Of a stretch of DNA of 64,000 bases, positions 9,931-19,764 are shown piece by piece; within the stretch, counting starts at the first letter, position 1, and each line of letters starts with the position of its first letter. The stretch spans positions 698,501 through 762,500 of the forward strand of contig NZ_NEVK01000004.1 in assembly GCF_002261265.1 (NCBI RefSeq), in the 5' to 3' direction. The DNA comes from Bordetella genomosp. 7. GTDB lineage: Bacteria; Pseudomonadota; Gammaproteobacteria; Burkholderiales; Burkholderiaceae_B. The notes under the pieces were generated by a model that made no database searches, was not told the DNA's origin, and saw nothing but the letters and a program-made list of their open reading frames with translations. A program made the position numbers and the translations under genes.

Positions 9931-10743
9931 ATGCAAGCAGCATGTTTACCCGCATCGTATGGTTGGCAATGGGTGCGTGATGGCCTGCGGCTCTTCAAGA
10001 AGCAGCCCCTCGCAGTGTTCACCTGGGCGCTGGCAATCAGCCTGCTGGTGCTGTTTGCAACCTTCACGCCCCCCATCGGGCCGCTGATCTTCGTGGCGCT
10101 GATGCCGGTGATCACGCTGATGACGCTCGCGGCATGCAAGCACATCGACGCGGGCCGCATCATGCTGCCTTCGATGTGGCCGCAACCGCTGATGCGGCCG
10201 GGCGCCCTGAAAAAGATGCTCATCCTGGGCGTGCTGTACGCGGGGCTGTGCATTGGGGCGGGCCTGGTATCGTTCATGCCGTTCGCTTCGGCCCTGACCG
10301 AAAGCATGCGGGTGGCGTCCATCGAGCAGGATCTCACGCCGTTCATCAGCGCCATGCGCGTGCCCCTGGTGCTGTTCGGCTTCCTTTACGTCATCATCGC
10401 GGCGTTGTTCTGGCACGCCCCGGTGCTGGTGGCCTGGCACGGCTTGCGTATCGGCCAGGCCCTGTTCTTTTCGGGCGTTGCATGCTGGCGCAATAAATGG
10501 CCGTTCCTCGTATACGGCGTGGCGTGGATCCTGGTATTTCTGTTCATCGATCTGTGCGCCGGCCTGCTCATGGCCGTCGGCTTGCCGCCTTCGCTGGCCG
10601 GCTCACTGCAGGTTCCATTGAACATCGCCGCGGGCGGCGTACTGTACTGCAGCTTCTATCCCGCCTATACGTCCGTGTTCGGCATCGAAGACACCCATGC
10701 ACGGCTCGACCATGGCGATGGCCAGCCGCAGTCCGAGCCCTGA
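9931..10743 (+). CDS. Predicted membrane protein (BPSS1780-like family)
   Basis: A 270-residue inner-membrane protein with about six hydrophobic segments: around residues 28-45 and 45-65, 95-115, 145-162, 185-207 and 220-240. The N-terminus carries the pattern GWQWVRDGLRLFKKQPLAVF, typical of a betaproteobacterial membrane-protein family of unknown role (often labelled BPSS1780). No enzymatic motif is seen. It ends 9 bp from the convergent dnaB stop, leaving no room for a conventional hairpin terminator between them. Confidence 0.8.
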   Translation: MQAACLPASYGWQWVRDGLRLFKKQPLAVFTWALAISLLVLFATFTPPIGPLIFVALMPVITLMTLAACKHIDAGRIMLPSMWPQPLMRPGALKKMLILGVLYAGLCIGAGLVSFMPFASALTESMRVASIEQDLTPFISAMRVPLVLFGFLYVIIAALFWHAPVLVAWHGLRIGQALFFSGVACWRNKWPFLVYGVAWILVFLFIDLCAGLLMAVGLPPSLAGSLQVPLNIAAGGVLYCSFYPAYTSVFGIEDTHARLDHGDGQPQSEP

Positions 10744-10752
10744 CGCCCGGCT

Positions 10753-12126
10753 TCAGTATTGCGGCGCTGCCGTGAAGTTCAGGAAGCGGGTACTGGAACC
10801 CTGGAACGTCAGCCGCACGGTGCCGATGGGACCGTTACGCTGCTTACCCACGATGATTTCCGCCGTGCCCTTGTCGGGCGAATCGGGGTTATAGACTTCG
10901 TCTCGGTAAATGAACAGGATCAAGTCGGCATCCTGTTCAATGGCGCCCGACTCGCGCAAATCGCTCATCACAGGACGCTTGTTGGGACGCTGCTCCAGGC
11001 TTCGGTTCAGCTGCGACAGGGCAATCAGCGGGCAGTTGAGCTCTTTGGCCAGGCCCTTCAGCGAGCGGCTGATTTCCGAGATTTCCGTCGCGCGGTTTTC
11101 GCCGCCGCCATTGCCCGCCATCAGTTGCAGGTAGTCGATGATAATGAGGCCAAGCTGGCCGCACTGACGGGCAAGCCGGCGCGCCCGCGCGCGCACTTCC
11201 ATGGCGCTCAATGCAGGCGTTTCGTCGATGTACACCTGCGCATCCTGCATCAGTTGCACAGCATGCGTGACGCGGGGCCAGTCGTCGGCCACCAGTTTGC
11301 CGGTACGCATGCGGTGCTGGTCGAGCATGCCCACCGAGCCCAGCATACGCATTGCCAGCTGCACCGCGCCCATTTCCATGGAAAACACGGCAACCGGCAA
11401 CCCCTGTTCGATGGCCACGTGCTCGCCGATGTTCATCGAGAACGAGGTCTTGCCCATGGAAGGCCGCCCGGCCACGATGACCAAGTCTCCGGGCTGCAGC
11501 CCGGAAGTCATTTTGTCGAGATCGGTGAACCCGGTGGGCACACCGGTCACGTCGGAATCGCCCTCGCGATGATAGAGCTCGTCAATGCGCTCGACCACCT
11601 GGGTCAGCAGCGGCTGGATTTCCTGGAACCCGGCGGAACCCTTTTCGCCTTCCTGGGCGATCTTGAATACCTTGGACTCGGCTTCATCGAGCAACTGCCG
11701 CGCTTCCTTGCCTTGCGGATTGAGCGCGGCGGCGGAGATCTCGTCGGCGATCGACACGAGCTTGCGCAGCATCGCACGCTCGCGCACGATTTCCGCATAG
11801 CGCCGGATATTCGCGGCCGAAGGCGTGTTGTGCGCCAGGGCGTTCAGGTACGCCAGCCCGCCAGTGTCTTCCGCCTTGCCGGCGCTGACCAGCGATTCGT
11901 TCACGGTGATCACGTCTGCCGGCCGCGCCAGCCCTATCAGCCGCGCAATATGCTGCCAGATCAGACGATGGTCATGGCGATAGAAGTCGGACTCGTCGAG
12001 TACGTCGGCAATCCGGTCCCAGGCGGCGTTGTCCAGCAGCAGCCCTCCCAGCACCGACTGCTCGGCCTCGATGGAATGGGGAGGCACGCGCAAGTAATCT
12101 AGCTGGGAGTCGGCGGGTGTATTCAT
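10753..12126 (-). CDS. dnaB: Replicative DNA helicase DnaB
   Basis: Hexameric 5'-3' helicase that opens the replication fork. The 457-residue product begins MNTPADSQLDYLRVPPHSIEAEQ, with the N-terminal primase-binding domain up to about residue 150 and a RecA-like ATPase core after it. Walker A is GRPSMGKTSFSMN, Walker B IIIDYLQLM, followed by the RSLKGLAKEL and LSQLNRSLE helicase motifs. No intein is present. An upstream in-frame extension runs into the preceding kinase gene and is rejected. The start codon lies 7 bp after the stop of that kinase gene, so the two are surely co-transcribed. Confidence 0.97.
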   Translation of the reverse strand: MNTPADSQLDYLRVPPHSIEAEQSVLGGLLLDNAAWDRIADVLDESDFYRHDHRLIWQHIARLIGLARPADVITVNESLVSAGKAEDTGGLAYLNALAHNTPSAANIRRYAEIVRERAMLRKLVSIADEISAAALNPQGKEARQLLDEAESKVFKIAQEGEKGSAGFQEIQPLLTQVVERIDELYHREGDSDVTGVPTGFTDLDKMTSGLQPGDLVIVAGRPSMGKTSFSMNIGEHVAIEQGLPVAVFSMEMGAVQLAMRMLGSVGMLDQHRMRTGKLVADDWPRVTHAVQLMQDAQVYIDETPALSAMEVRARARRLARQCGQLGLIIIDYLQLMAGNGGGENRATEISEISRSLKGLAKELNCPLIALSQLNRSLEQRPNKRPVMSDLRESGAIEQDADLILFIYRDEVYNPDSPDKGTAEIIVGKQRNGPIGTVRLTFQGSSTRFLNFTAAPQY

Positions 12127-12133
12127 CTGTGGG

Positions 12134-12967
12134 CTAATAAAGAGTACGCAGGGTGTCGGCCACCCGGAAAAAACCTTGGACGTCGCGCCCCGGCAGGCGC
12201 CCCGCCACCGGGCGCAACACAGCGGCGGCACCGCCTACGACACGGGCCAGCCGTTGCAGGCGGGCCCGGACCGCGGGAGCGGGATGGGTGACGAAATAGA
12301 CATCCACCAACAGTTTACCCAGTGCGGGCAAATTGTCATCGTCGAGCTTGCGCAGCGCGAGCAGCGACGATACCAACTGGAACAGATCGTAGGCCTGCGC
12401 CAGGGGCAGCGACAGCGCGCCGCCGATGTTCTCTTCGAAGTCAATACGCCACAGCTGGCCGTCGCGCAGGGTAATGTTGCGCACCTGGGCGCCGCCATGG
12501 CAGTGCCCGGCCGCATGGAACTGCGCCAGATCTATCGCAAGCCTGCGCACCCAGTGCTCGCGCTGCCCGGGATCGCCATGCCGCAGCACGCCGGCCAGGT
12601 CGGCCCCCACATGTTCCAGCACCAGCAAGCCCGGCGCTTCCCGCCACACGTGCGGCACGCGGCAACCGGCCTGCGCCAGCGCGCGCAGGCGTTGCGCCTC
12701 GTAAGGCAGGCCATTGCGCAACAACACACTGGGGCGGGGAAACTCGCCCAGGAACAGCTTGCAGCCCACCGCCAGGAACAATGCGCGCACGTATCTCAGG
12801 GCATAGCTGATACCACGGGCCAGACCTGCCCGGCGGCGCTTGATCACGCAGGCCGTGCCATCGATGACGACCTCGCGCACGGAAGGCTCGCGGGCGCTGT
12901 CGACGCTGTCGAGCCAGGCCTGCAGGCCGGCTGGGGCTTGACTGTGCGGGGGTGGCGGCTGGCTCAC
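12134..12967 (-). CDS. WaaP/Kdo-kinase-like predicted kinase, inserted between rplI and dnaB
   Basis: Predicted small-molecule or LPS-core kinase of the protein-kinase-like fold (WaaP/RIO/Bud32 group). Of about 277 residues, the region AGCRVPHVWREAPGLLVLEHVGADL is the hinge, HGGAQVRNITL the catalytic loop (the Asp-equivalent is not obvious) and WRIDFEEN the metal-binding motif. A GTG start at 12967 with AGGAAGG just upstream is preferred; a longer TTG-initiated reading begins inside a terminator hairpin. It lies between the rplI terminator and dnaB, so it is probably expressed with dnaB. Substrate is unknown, and similar genes are sometimes mislabelled as phosphatases. Confidence 0.75.
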   Translation of the reverse strand: MSQPPPPHSQAPAGLQAWLDSVDSAREPSVREVVIDGTACVIKRRRAGLARGISYALRYVRALFLAVGCKLFLGEFPRPSVLLRNGLPYEAQRLRALAQAGCRVPHVWREAPGLLVLEHVGADLAGVLRHGDPGQREHWVRRLAIDLAQFHAAGHCHGGAQVRNITLRDGQLWRIDFEENIGGALSLPLAQAYDLFQLVSSLLALRKLDDDNLPALGKLLVDVYFVTHPAPAVRARLQRLARVVGGAAAVLRPVAGRLPGRDVQGFFRVADTLRTLY

Positions 12968-13011
12968 GAAACCTTCCTGCAAAAAGCTGGCGTGAATGGG
13001 GCCCTCAAGCA

Positions 13012-13039
13012 AAAAAGCCGGCGCGGCCGCCGGCTTTTT
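13012..13039. terminator. Bidirectional intrinsic terminator after rplI
   Basis: Perfect 12-bp stem with arms AAAAAGCCGGCG and CGCCGGCTTTTT around a CGGC loop. The arms supply a T-run on either strand. It separates the ribosomal-protein operon from the kinase-dnaB pair downstream. Confidence 0.9.
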
Positions 13040-13058
13040 GCAGGTACTGACAAGACGC

Positions 13059-13514
13059 TTAGGCGAGGTCGCCTTCGACCAGGACGTTCACATCGACAGT
13101 GACATCGGGGTGCAGCGCAACCTGGATGGGGAACTCGCCCACGGCCTTCAGGGGGCCATTGGGCAGGCGCACCTGGCCCTTTTCCACGGCGTCAAAGCCG
13201 GCAGCCCGCAGGCCTTCGGCCACGTCGGCGTTGGTAACCGAACCGAACAGACGGCCATCGACGCCGGCCTTTTGCACGACCTTGAGCTGGAAGCCGGCCA
13301 GGCGGGCGCCCAGGGCTTCGGCAGCGGCGAGTTTCTCGGCCTGGATTTTTTCCAGTTCGGCGCGGCGGGCTTCGAATTCCTTCAGGGCGGCGTCGGTAGC
13401 GCGACGAGCCTTCTTCTGGGGAATCAGGAAGTTGCGGGCGTAACCATCACGCACCCGGACGACTTCGCCCAGGTTGCCCAGGTTGACGACTTTTTCGAGC
13501 AGGATGACTTGCAT
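13059..13514 (-). CDS. rplI: 50S ribosomal protein L9
   Basis: Large-subunit ribosomal protein. The 151 residues begin [30 protein letters not shown], the standard L9 N-terminal 23S-rRNA-binding domain, followed by the long charged connecting helix (about residues 40-75) and the C-terminal domain ending in [15 protein letters not shown]. Length is normal. Last gene of the rpsF-priB-rpsR-rplI operon, 16 bp after rpsR, with an intrinsic terminator 20 bp downstream. Confidence 0.98.
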   Translation of the reverse strand: MQVILLEKVVNLGNLGEVVRVRDGYARNFLIPQKKARRATDAALKEFEARRAELEKIQAEKLAAAEALGARLAGFQLKVVQKAGVDGRLFGSVTNADVAEGLRAAGFDAVEKGQVRLPNGPLKAVGEFPIQVALHPDVTVDVNVLVEGDLA

Positions 13515-13530
13515 TTCAGTGCCCCCGGGA

Positions 13531-13803
13531 TCAGTTGTGGTTGTCGGTGTAAGGCAACAGGGCCAGGAAGCGCGCGCGCTTGATGGCGGTGTCCAGCTGA
13601 CGCTGGTAGTGTGCCTTGGTGCCGGTCAGGCGGGCCGGGATGATCTTGCCGTTTTCCTGGACGAAATCGCGCAGGGTGTCCAGATCTTTGTAGTCGATCT
13701 CTTCGACGCCGGCGGCGGTGAAGCGGCAGAACTTGCGACGCTTGAACAGCGGGTTCTGCTGCGTGAATTTGCGTTTTTCTTTGCGTTTTCCGAAGAAAGC
13801 CAT
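13531..13803 (-). CDS. rpsR: 30S ribosomal protein S18
   Basis: Small-subunit ribosomal protein that binds S6 in the platform. The 90-residue product has a basic N-terminus ([18 protein letters not shown]) and the conserved core [20 protein letters not shown] and [22 protein letters not shown]. It lies between priB and rplI in the usual order. Confidence 0.98.
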   Translation of the reverse strand: MAFFGKRKEKRKFTQQNPLFKRRKFCRFTAAGVEEIDYKDLDTLRDFVQENGKIIPARLTGTKAHYQRQLDTAIKRARFLALLPYTDNHN

Positions 13804-13878
13804 GATGTGCCTCTTAGTCTAGTCGGGCCGCGTCGTTGTGTCGCGGGCCCGGAATCTGTTTCTGGTTCCGGTATGCCG

Positions 13879-14202
13879 TCATCCCACCAGTGGGTCGTGC
13901 CCTGCGCTGCCGCCGGTTTTACGGGCCCGCTGCAAGTGCAGCTTGACCTTTACCGAATCTTTGCGGGCAGCGGCCAGAAAGCCCTGCACCTGAAGTTCGG
14001 CCCCCAAGGGGATGCCCGTCAGCAATTGCGCCAGATCACCCAGGGCCACGGCGGTAATCGTGAGTTCGACGCGGCGCGGATGCCCCGCTTCGACGACTTC
14101 CGATTCGTGGGCCAGCAGCATTTCCAGCACTGGCACGCCGGCAGGAGTATGGCGCAAAGGCTCGCATTCAAGAACGCGGGCGCTCAGTTCCAGGGTGTTC
14201 AT
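13879..14202 (-). CDS. priB: Primosomal replication protein N (PriB)
   Basis: Single-strand-DNA-binding OB-fold protein of the replication-restart primosome, where it bridges PriA and DnaT/DnaB. At 107 residues it has the expected size; the product begins [25 protein letters not shown] and contains the PriB-typical [25 protein letters not shown]. Its place between rpsF and rpsR is the classical position and secures the call although sequence conservation in this family is modest. Confidence 0.92.
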   Translation of the reverse strand: MNTLELSARVLECEPLRHTPAGVPVLEMLLAHESEVVEAGHPRRVELTITAVALGDLAQLLTGIPLGAELQVQGFLAAARKDSVKVKLHLQRARKTGGSAGHDPLVG

Positions 14203-14238
14203 CCGGCCGGAGCGTGGTGGTAAAGCAGCGGCGCGGGG

Positions 14239-14616
14239 TTACTGGGCCTGGGCCGGCGCCGACGATTCGGCGCTTGCCTTGCGGGCCTCTTCGCGCTCGA
14301 CCGACTTCATCATGATCGAGGGAGCGGTCTGGGCCTTCTTGGTCTTGATGACCAGGTGGCGCAGCACGGCGTCGTTGTAGCGGAACGAATGCTCGAGCTC
14401 GTCGAGCGTGGCCTGGCCGCACTCGATGTTCATGCAGACGTAATGGGCCTTGACCAGCTTCTGGATGGGATAGGCCAATTGACGGCGACCCCAGTCTTCC
14501 AGGCGGTGCACCGTACCGCCCTGGCCGGTAACGAGCGACTGGTAGCGCTCGACCATGGCGGGCACCTGCTCGCTTTGGTCCGGATGGACAATGAACACTA
14601 CTTCGTAGTGACGCAT
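14239..14616 (-). CDS. rpsF: 30S ribosomal protein S6
   Basis: Small-subunit ribosomal protein, partner of S18. From the ATG at 14616 the product has 125 residues, beginning [21 protein letters not shown] and containing [19 protein letters not shown] and [10 protein letters not shown]. An AAGGAG site 9 bp upstream fixes this start over a longer in-frame reading. The C-terminal tail is rich in Ala, Ser and charged residues, as usual. First gene of the operon; a promoter match lies at 14732-14760. Confidence 0.97.
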   Translation of the reverse strand: MRHYEVVFIVHPDQSEQVPAMVERYQSLVTGQGGTVHRLEDWGRRQLAYPIQKLVKAHYVCMNIECGQATLDELEHSFRYNDAVLRHLVIKTKKAQTAPSIMMKSVEREEARKASAESSAPAQAQ

Positions 14617-14731
14617 AGGTAAAACTCCTTGTGGATGTCCTGCGGGTGCAGGGCCGCGCAAAGCGCCGCCACCGGCCCGCAAGGGGCAGCCCGCCACCCT
14701 GAAATGGGGTGATCGAGCAAGAAAGCCTTTA

Positions 14732-14760
14732 ATTATCGCCTGTTACGGCCAGACATGCAA
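14732..14760 (-). promoter_or_regulatory. Predicted promoter of the rpsF-priB-rpsR-rplI operon
   Basis: On the minus strand a -35 element TTGCAT and a -10 element GATAAT are separated by exactly 17 bp. Transcription would start near 14725, about 110 nt upstream of rpsF, leaving space for a regulatory leader of the kind used for S6/S18 autoregulation. Found by eye. Confidence 0.5.
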
Positions 14761-14788
14761 GTAGGCGGCCCAGGCGCCGCGTGCTGCG

Positions 14789-15586
14789 TCAGCCCTCGAC
14801 GACGGCGTAGGCCGAGTGATTGTGAATGGACTCGAAGTTTTCGGCCTCGACGCGATAGCGCGCCACGCCCGGGTGGGCGGCCAGCCGGGCAGCCACGTCA
14901 CGCACCAGGTCTTCGACGAACTTCGGATTGTCGTAGGCACGCTCGGTGACGAACTTCTCGTCGGGCCGCTTGAGCAGCCCCCAGAGTTCACACGAGCCCT
15001 CGTCTTCAACCAGGCGAATAATGCGATCCATTGCAACGTCACCATTCAGGATGGCCGACACGGTGACATGCGAGCGCTGGTTATGCGCGCCGTATTCGGA
15101 GATGGCCTTGGAGCACGGGCACAGACTGGTGACCGGCACTTGCACCACCAGTTCGAATTCGACCTGGTCGCCCGCGGCGCGGGCAATCCATTGCACTTCG
15201 TAGTCGAGCAGGCTCTGCACTCCGGACACCGGAGCCGACTTGTTGACGAAATACGGAAACGCCGCGGTGATGTCGCCGCGCTCTGCATGCAGCAGCGGCA
15301 GCATCTCGCGCGCCATGTCGGCGAACAATGCCGGCGTCATGGGCACGCTGCGGAATTTCTCGAGCAGCGCCACGAACCGCGACATGTGGGTGCCCTTCTC
15401 TTCGGCCGGCAAGGCCACCGTAAGCGTCCAGGTCGCCACCGTAGGCTGGGCAGCGCCATCGGGCCCCGCCACGAGCATGGGGTGCCGCACGCCACGGATG
15501 CCGACGCGCTGAATGGGTATATGTCGCGTGTCAGCCGAACTTTGGACGTCGGGCATGACCAGGACGGGATCGATCGGAGAATTCAT
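14789..15586 (-). CDS. folE2: GTP cyclohydrolase I, type IB (FolE2)
   Basis: Makes dihydroneopterin triphosphate from GTP, the entry step to folate. This is the FolE2 form, which is unrelated in sequence to FolE and works with metals other than zinc. The 265 residues begin [19 protein letters not shown] and contain the family motif [21 protein letters not shown] with the metal-binding Cys, plus [13 protein letters not shown] near the C-terminus. In some bacteria FolE2 is a zinc-starvation backup for FolE; no clear Zur box was recognised upstream and no folE is in the window, so it may be the only enzyme here. Confidence 0.93.
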   Translation of the reverse strand: MNSPIDPVLVMPDVQSSADTRHIPIQRVGIRGVRHPMLVAGPDGAAQPTVATWTLTVALPAEEKGTHMSRFVALLEKFRSVPMTPALFADMAREMLPLLHAERGDITAAFPYFVNKSAPVSGVQSLLDYEVQWIARAAGDQVEFELVVQVPVTSLCPCSKAISEYGAHNQRSHVTVSAILNGDVAMDRIIRLVEDEGSCELWGLLKRPDEKFVTERAYDNPKFVEDLVRDVAARLAAHPGVARYRVEAENFESIHNHSAYAVVEG

Positions 15587-15708
15587 AAAGTTACCTGTCA
15601 GGGCGGAACGGACGAAGTGCTATGCCCTGAAATATGTTAGCGGAGCCATTATTACCGAAAAGAACTGCGCAGGGTGTGGAAAACCCTCCTACTAGTAGGT
15701 TGGCAACT

Positions 15709-17595
15709 CTATGGCCCCGTTTTCTGTACCTCGTCGCGGCCGGCATTTCCGAACCGATCGCGGATCGATCGCTCGATACCTGCCGCATCCAGGCCTACAC
15801 CGGCCAGCAGCGCGGCCTGATCTCCGTGATCGATGAACCGATCCGGCAGGCCCAACTGCAACATCGGCACGCTGACGCCTTCCTGGTTGAGCACTTCGGC
15901 GACCGCGCTGCCTGCGCCGCCCATGATGGCGGCCTCTTCGATGGTGACCAGGGCGCGATGGCTGGCGGCCAGTTCAAGGATAAGTTCGCGGTCGATGGGC
16001 TTGACGAAACGCATGTCGGCCACCGTGGCACCCAGCGCCTCGGCCGCAGCCAGCGCGGGCTGCAACAACGTGCCGAAGGCCAGGATGGCGATGTCGCCGC
16101 CCTGCCGGCGCACCACGCCCTTGCCCAGCGGCACGGTGTCCAGGCTGGCCGATACCTCGGCGCCACAGCCGGCGCCGCGCGGATAGCGCACCGACGCGGG
16201 ACCCGGATACTCGTAGCAGGTCGACAGCAACAGGCGGGCTTCGTTTTCGTCCGACGGCGTAGCCACCACCATGTTGGGCACGCACCGCAGATAGGCGATG
16301 TCATAGTTGCCCGCATGGGTGGCGCCATCGGCGCCCACCAGGCCGGCGCGGTCCAGCGCAAAGGTCACGTCCAGGTTCTGCAGCGCCACATCATGGATGA
16401 GCTGGTCGTAGCCGCGTTGCAGGAAGGTCGAATAAATCGCCACCACGGGCTTCTGGCCTTCGCAGGCCAGCCCGCCCGCGAAGGTGACGGCGTGCTGCTC
16501 GGCAATGCCCACATCGAAATAGCGGCGCGGGTATCGTTGTTCGAATTCCACCATGCCGCTGCCTTCGCGCATCGCTGGCGTGATGCCCACCAGGCGCGCA
16601 TCGCGTTCGGCCATGTCGCACAGCCATTGCCCGAACACCTGCGTGAATGTCTTGCGGGCCGGCGCCTTGCCCTGCTCGATGCCGACGGCCGGATCGAATT
16701 TGCCGGGGCCGTGGTACAGCACCGGATCGTTTTCGGCCAGCTTGTAGCCCTGCCCCTTGCGGGTGACCACGTGCAGGAATTGAAGGCCCTGCAAGGCCTT
16801 CAGGTTTTGCAGCGTGGGGATCAGGGCATCGAGATCATGGCCATCGATGGGGCCCACATAATTGAAGCCGAACTCCTCGAACAGCGTGGCGGGCGTGACC
16901 ATGCCCTTGGCGTGTTCTTCGAAGCGGCGCGCCAGTTCGAGCACCGGCGGCACATGCTGCAGCACGGCACGACCCACATTCTTGGCCGCGGCGTAGAACC
17001 TGCCGGACATCAGGCGCGCAAAATAGCGGTTCAATGCGCCCACTGGCGGCGAGATCGACATGTCGTTGTCGTTGAGCACCACCAGCAGGTTGATGTCGGG
17101 CGTGACCCCGGCGTTGTTCATGGCCTCGAAAGCCATGCCCGCAGACATGGCTCCGTCGCCGATCACCGCAATGTGGTTGCGCTGCACGCCCATGTTGCGC
17201 GACGCGACCGCCATGCCCAGCGCGGCCGAGATCGAGGTGGACGAATGGGCCGTGCCGAACGCGTCGTACTCGGATTCGCTGCGCTTGGGAAAGCCCGATA
17301 TGCCGCCGGCCTGGCGCAGCCTGGCCATGCCGGCGCGCCGCCCCGTCAGGATCTTGTGCGGATACGACTGATGCCCGACGTCCCAGATGATGCGGTCGTG
17401 CGGGGTGTCGAAAACGCGATGCAGGGCAATGGTGAGTTCCACCGTGCCCAGGTTGGACGACAAGTGGCCGCCGGTCTTGGAGACCGACTCAAGCACAAAG
17501 CCGCGCAGCTCGTCGGCCAGGGCCTTGAGCTCGCGACGGTCTAGCTGGCGCACGTCGGCCGGCGATTGGATGCGGTCCAGAAATTCTGTCGTCAT
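15709..17595 (-). CDS. dxs: 1-deoxy-D-xylulose-5-phosphate synthase
   Basis: Thiamine-diphosphate enzyme that condenses pyruvate and glyceraldehyde 3-phosphate, the entry step of the non-mevalonate isoprenoid pathway. The 628-residue product shows [16 protein letters not shown], the ThDP-binding [29 protein letters not shown] and the transketolase C-terminal block [22 protein letters not shown]. Length matches the family. It is the last gene of xseB-ispA-dxs, 8 bp after ispA, linking the first pathway enzyme with the prenyl-diphosphate synthase. Confidence 0.97.
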   Translation of the reverse strand: MTTEFLDRIQSPADVRQLDRRELKALADELRGFVLESVSKTGGHLSSNLGTVELTIALHRVFDTPHDRIIWDVGHQSYPHKILTGRRAGMARLRQAGGISGFPKRSESEYDAFGTAHSSTSISAALGMAVASRNMGVQRNHIAVIGDGAMSAGMAFEAMNNAGVTPDINLLVVLNDNDMSISPPVGALNRYFARLMSGRFYAAAKNVGRAVLQHVPPVLELARRFEEHAKGMVTPATLFEEFGFNYVGPIDGHDLDALIPTLQNLKALQGLQFLHVVTRKGQGYKLAENDPVLYHGPGKFDPAVGIEQGKAPARKTFTQVFGQWLCDMAERDARLVGITPAMREGSGMVEFEQRYPRRYFDVGIAEQHAVTFAGGLACEGQKPVVAIYSTFLQRGYDQLIHDVALQNLDVTFALDRAGLVGADGATHAGNYDIAYLRCVPNMVVATPSDENEARLLLSTCYEYPGPASVRYPRGAGCGAEVSASLDTVPLGKGVVRRQGGDIAILAFGTLLQPALAAAEALGATVADMRFVKPIDRELILELAASHRALVTIEEAAIMGGAGSAVAEVLNQEGVSVPMLQLGLPDRFIDHGDQAALLAGVGLDAAGIERSIRDRFGNAGRDEVQKTGP

Positions 17596-17603
17596 GCTCG
17601 TTA

Positions 17604-18515
17604 TCAGCGGTCTCTGAGTACGATGTAATCGGCCAGGCGGGCCAGCATGGAGCCGGCCTCGCCCAGCGGAACCAGGGCAGTGTGCGCAGACACGCGCAGC
17701 TCTTCGGCCAGCGCGCGGGCGTCATCGAGCCCCAGCAAGGATACGTAGGTTGGCTTGTTGCCGGCGGCATCCTTGCCCGGCGTCTTGCCCAGGCTGGCGC
17801 TGTCGGCGGTAACGTCGAGGATGTCGTCGACCACCTGGAACGCCAGGCCGATGGCCTGCGCGTAGTTGTCGAGGGCCAGCCGGGTGTTGGAACTTGCGCC
17901 CGCTACGATGCCGCCCAGCGCCACGCTGCAGGCCAGCATCGCGCCGGTTTTCATGCTGTGCATGGTCTGCAGTTCGTCGCGCGACAACGCACGCCCCACG
18001 CTGTGCAAGTCGATGGCCTGCCCGCCCGCCATGCCCTGGCTGCCCGCAGCCCGGGCCAGCGCCTGCGTGGCCTGGACGATCAGCGCCGGCGCAATGGGCA
18101 TGTCCGCCAGAAGCTCGAAGGCAAGCGGTTGCAGCGCGTCGCCGGCAAGCATTGCGGTTGCCTCGTCGAACTGCACGTGCGTGGTCGGGCGGCCCCGCCG
18201 CAGCGTGTCGTCGTCCATGCAGGGCAAGTCGTCGTGGACGAGCGAATAGGCGTGTATCAATTCGACGGCTGCCGCGGCGCGGTCCAGCGAGGCTTCGATG
18301 GCTATCGCGCTGCCGTTGACGGGGCAGGCATGCCCGGCGGCATAGACCAGGGCCGCGCGGACACGCTTGCCGCCACCCAGCACGGCGTAGCGCATGGCTT
18401 CATGCAGGCGCGAGGGCAGCGCGTCGGCGGGCGGCAGGCATTCGTCCAGCACCGCTTCGATGTGCTGCGCGCGTTCGTGCAGCCAGTCGGCGAATGCAAC
18501 GTGTTTTTGCTTCAT
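17604..18515 (-). CDS. ispA: Farnesyl diphosphate synthase (polyprenyl synthetase)
   Basis: Builds farnesyl diphosphate from dimethylallyl and isopentenyl diphosphates for quinone tails and undecaprenyl carrier. The 303 residues carry both aspartate-rich motifs: [19 protein letters not shown] (first) and [12 protein letters not shown] (second), together with [15 protein letters not shown]. Size is normal for the short-chain bacterial enzyme. It is 4 bp downstream of xseB and 8 bp upstream of dxs, in one operon. Confidence 0.95.
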   Translation of the reverse strand: MKQKHVAFADWLHERAQHIEAVLDECLPPADALPSRLHEAMRYAVLGGGKRVRAALVYAAGHACPVNGSAIAIEASLDRAAAAVELIHAYSLVHDDLPCMDDDTLRRGRPTTHVQFDEATAMLAGDALQPLAFELLADMPIAPALIVQATQALARAAGSQGMAGGQAIDLHSVGRALSRDELQTMHSMKTGAMLACSVALGGIVAGASSNTRLALDNYAQAIGLAFQVVDDILDVTADSASLGKTPGKDAAGNKPTYVSLLGLDDARALAEELRVSAHTALVPLGEAGSMLARLADYIVLRDR

Positions 18516-18519
18516 GCGC

Positions 18520-18786
18520 TTATTCGTCGTCTAGCGCGCGCGGATCCAGTGGCCGCAACAGGCCGTCTTCCAGCACCTTGACCTGCTGCTCGGCCTGCGC
18601 AAGACGTTCTTGGCAGACGCGAGTCAATTCGACGCCGCGCCGATAGGCCGCCAGCGACTGTTCAAGGGGCAACGATCCATTTTCCATGGCCGCCACCAGC
18701 GATTCGAGCTCGGCCAGGGCGGTTTCGAAGTCCTGGGGCAAAGGGCGGTCGTCTTGCTGAGGATCAGTGTGCGGAGAATTGGCCAA
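18520..18786 (-). CDS. xseB: Exodeoxyribonuclease VII small subunit
   Basis: Small subunit of the single-strand-specific exonuclease VII, which trims single-stranded DNA into oligonucleotides; XseA is not in the window. At 88 residues it has the usual helical hairpin: FETALAELESLVAAMENGSLPLEQSLAAY and RGVELTRVCQERLAQAEQQV. The likely start is a TTG at 18786 preceded by GGAG 7 bp upstream, since no better ATG is available. It heads the xseB-ispA-dxs operon, a common arrangement. Confidence 0.92.
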   Translation of the reverse strand: MANSPHTDPQQDDRPLPQDFETALAELESLVAAMENGSLPLEQSLAAYRRGVELTRVCQERLAQAEQQVKVLEDGLLRPLDPRALDDE

Positions 18787-18868
18787 ACAGGGCTCCGTGC
18801 GCGGGGATAAATAGATTAATCCCCGAATTGTACGATGCTGGGCCCAGCGGCCTGCCGCAGGCGGCCGC

Positions 18869-19699
18869 TCAGGGGCGATGCCCGGACAATTGCCGCGCCA
18901 CGTCTCGCAGCGCAGGGGCTACGCGTTCGCGCAGGGCATCGGCCGGGAGCAACGATGACGGGCCGCCGCAGCTTACGACAAACACCCCCTCCCCCGTTAC
19001 GGACGGAAACGGAACCGCGGCCGCATTGATATCGGCGCGCCAGCCGCCAATCGCAAAGCAGCAGCCGGTAGCGGCCAGGTCGGCTGCCGCCTGACGCACA
19101 ACCGCCGCATCGGGCGCGGCCTGGCCCAGGCGGCCAAGCAATTCGTCCCTTTGCGAACCGGGCAGCGCTGCGAGATAGGCGCGGCCCATGGCACTGTTGA
19201 AACTGGCGCGATACCCCACCGGCAGGCGCAGATACAGCTCGGACGACCCGTGTATCGCCTCGATATACACCATGGCGTCGCCGTCGAAGGCGCCCAAGGC
19301 AACCGCCGCTCCGGTGGCTTTCGCCAGCTGCAGCATGGAATCCCTGGCCAGCTCCCGCACCTCCAGCCCCGCCAGCACCCCGAAGCCCAGGGCCAGCACG
19401 CCATAGCCGGGCGAATATTTGCCGCTGTCGGCGTGGTATCGCAAATAGCCCAGTTCGGTCAGTGTGTAGGTAATGCGGCTGATCGTGGGCTTGGGCAGCC
19501 CGGTCAACCCGGCAATGTCCTGGTTGCCCAGCCTGGCCGCTGCGGGACCGAAGCAACGCAACACGTCCAGGCCACGCGCCAGCGCCTCGATGAACTCGGG
19601 CGCTCCGCGCCCCGGGCTGTCGCCGCGACGACGTCGCGCCGGTCCGCTCAGGGATGTGCCGGCTGTGCCGGCGGCAGATCGATCGAAAGGGGCTTGCAT
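18869..19699 (-). CDS. IclR-family transcriptional regulator
   Basis: Predicted DNA-binding regulator of the neighbouring Bug-receptor gene. The product of about 276 residues has a Gly/Arg-rich N-terminal arm, a winged helix-turn-helix (NQDIAGLTGLPKPTISRITYTL) and the IclR effector-binding domain (DSMLQLAKATGAAVALGAFDGDAMVYIEA, GYRASFNSAMGRAYLA). The ATG at 19699 is chosen over a GTG at 19756, because the GTG lies inside a palindromic operator. It is transcribed divergently from the Bug receptor gene, which suggests direct control of that gene and of itself. The effector is unknown. Confidence 0.9.
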   Translation of the reverse strand: MQAPFDRSAAGTAGTSLSGPARRRRGDSPGRGAPEFIEALARGLDVLRCFGPAAARLGNQDIAGLTGLPKPTISRITYTLTELGYLRYHADSGKYSPGYGVLALGFGVLAGLEVRELARDSMLQLAKATGAAVALGAFDGDAMVYIEAIHGSSELYLRLPVGYRASFNSAMGRAYLAALPGSQRDELLGRLGQAAPDAAVVRQAAADLAATGCCFAIGGWRADINAAAVPFPSVTGEGVFVVSCGGPSSLLPADALRERVAPALRDVARQLSGHRP

Positions 19700-19741
19700 A
19701 GGAATCCGTTCGTTTTTATAGTTTGTTTCGGTCAACAAAAT

Positions 19742-19764
19742 TAAATTTCGATCCACGAAATTTA
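19742..19764. promoter_or_regulatory. Palindromic operator between the IclR gene and the Bug receptor gene
   Basis: Perfect 9-bp inverted repeat TAAATTTCG / CGAAATTTA around a 5-bp spacer ATCCA. It is markedly AT-rich against the GC-rich surroundings and lies in the divergent promoter region, where an IclR dimer pair would be expected to bind. Confidence 0.7.

Noticed and set aside
12968..13012. Longer TTG-initiated form of the WaaP-like kinase
   Set aside because: The TTG touches the rplI terminator hairpin and lacks a ribosome site, whereas the GTG at 12967 has AGGAAGG upstream.
15587..15708. Zur box upstream of folE2
   Set aside because: I looked for a zinc-uptake-regulator palindrome, as folE2 is zinc-regulated in some bacteria, but found no convincing match.
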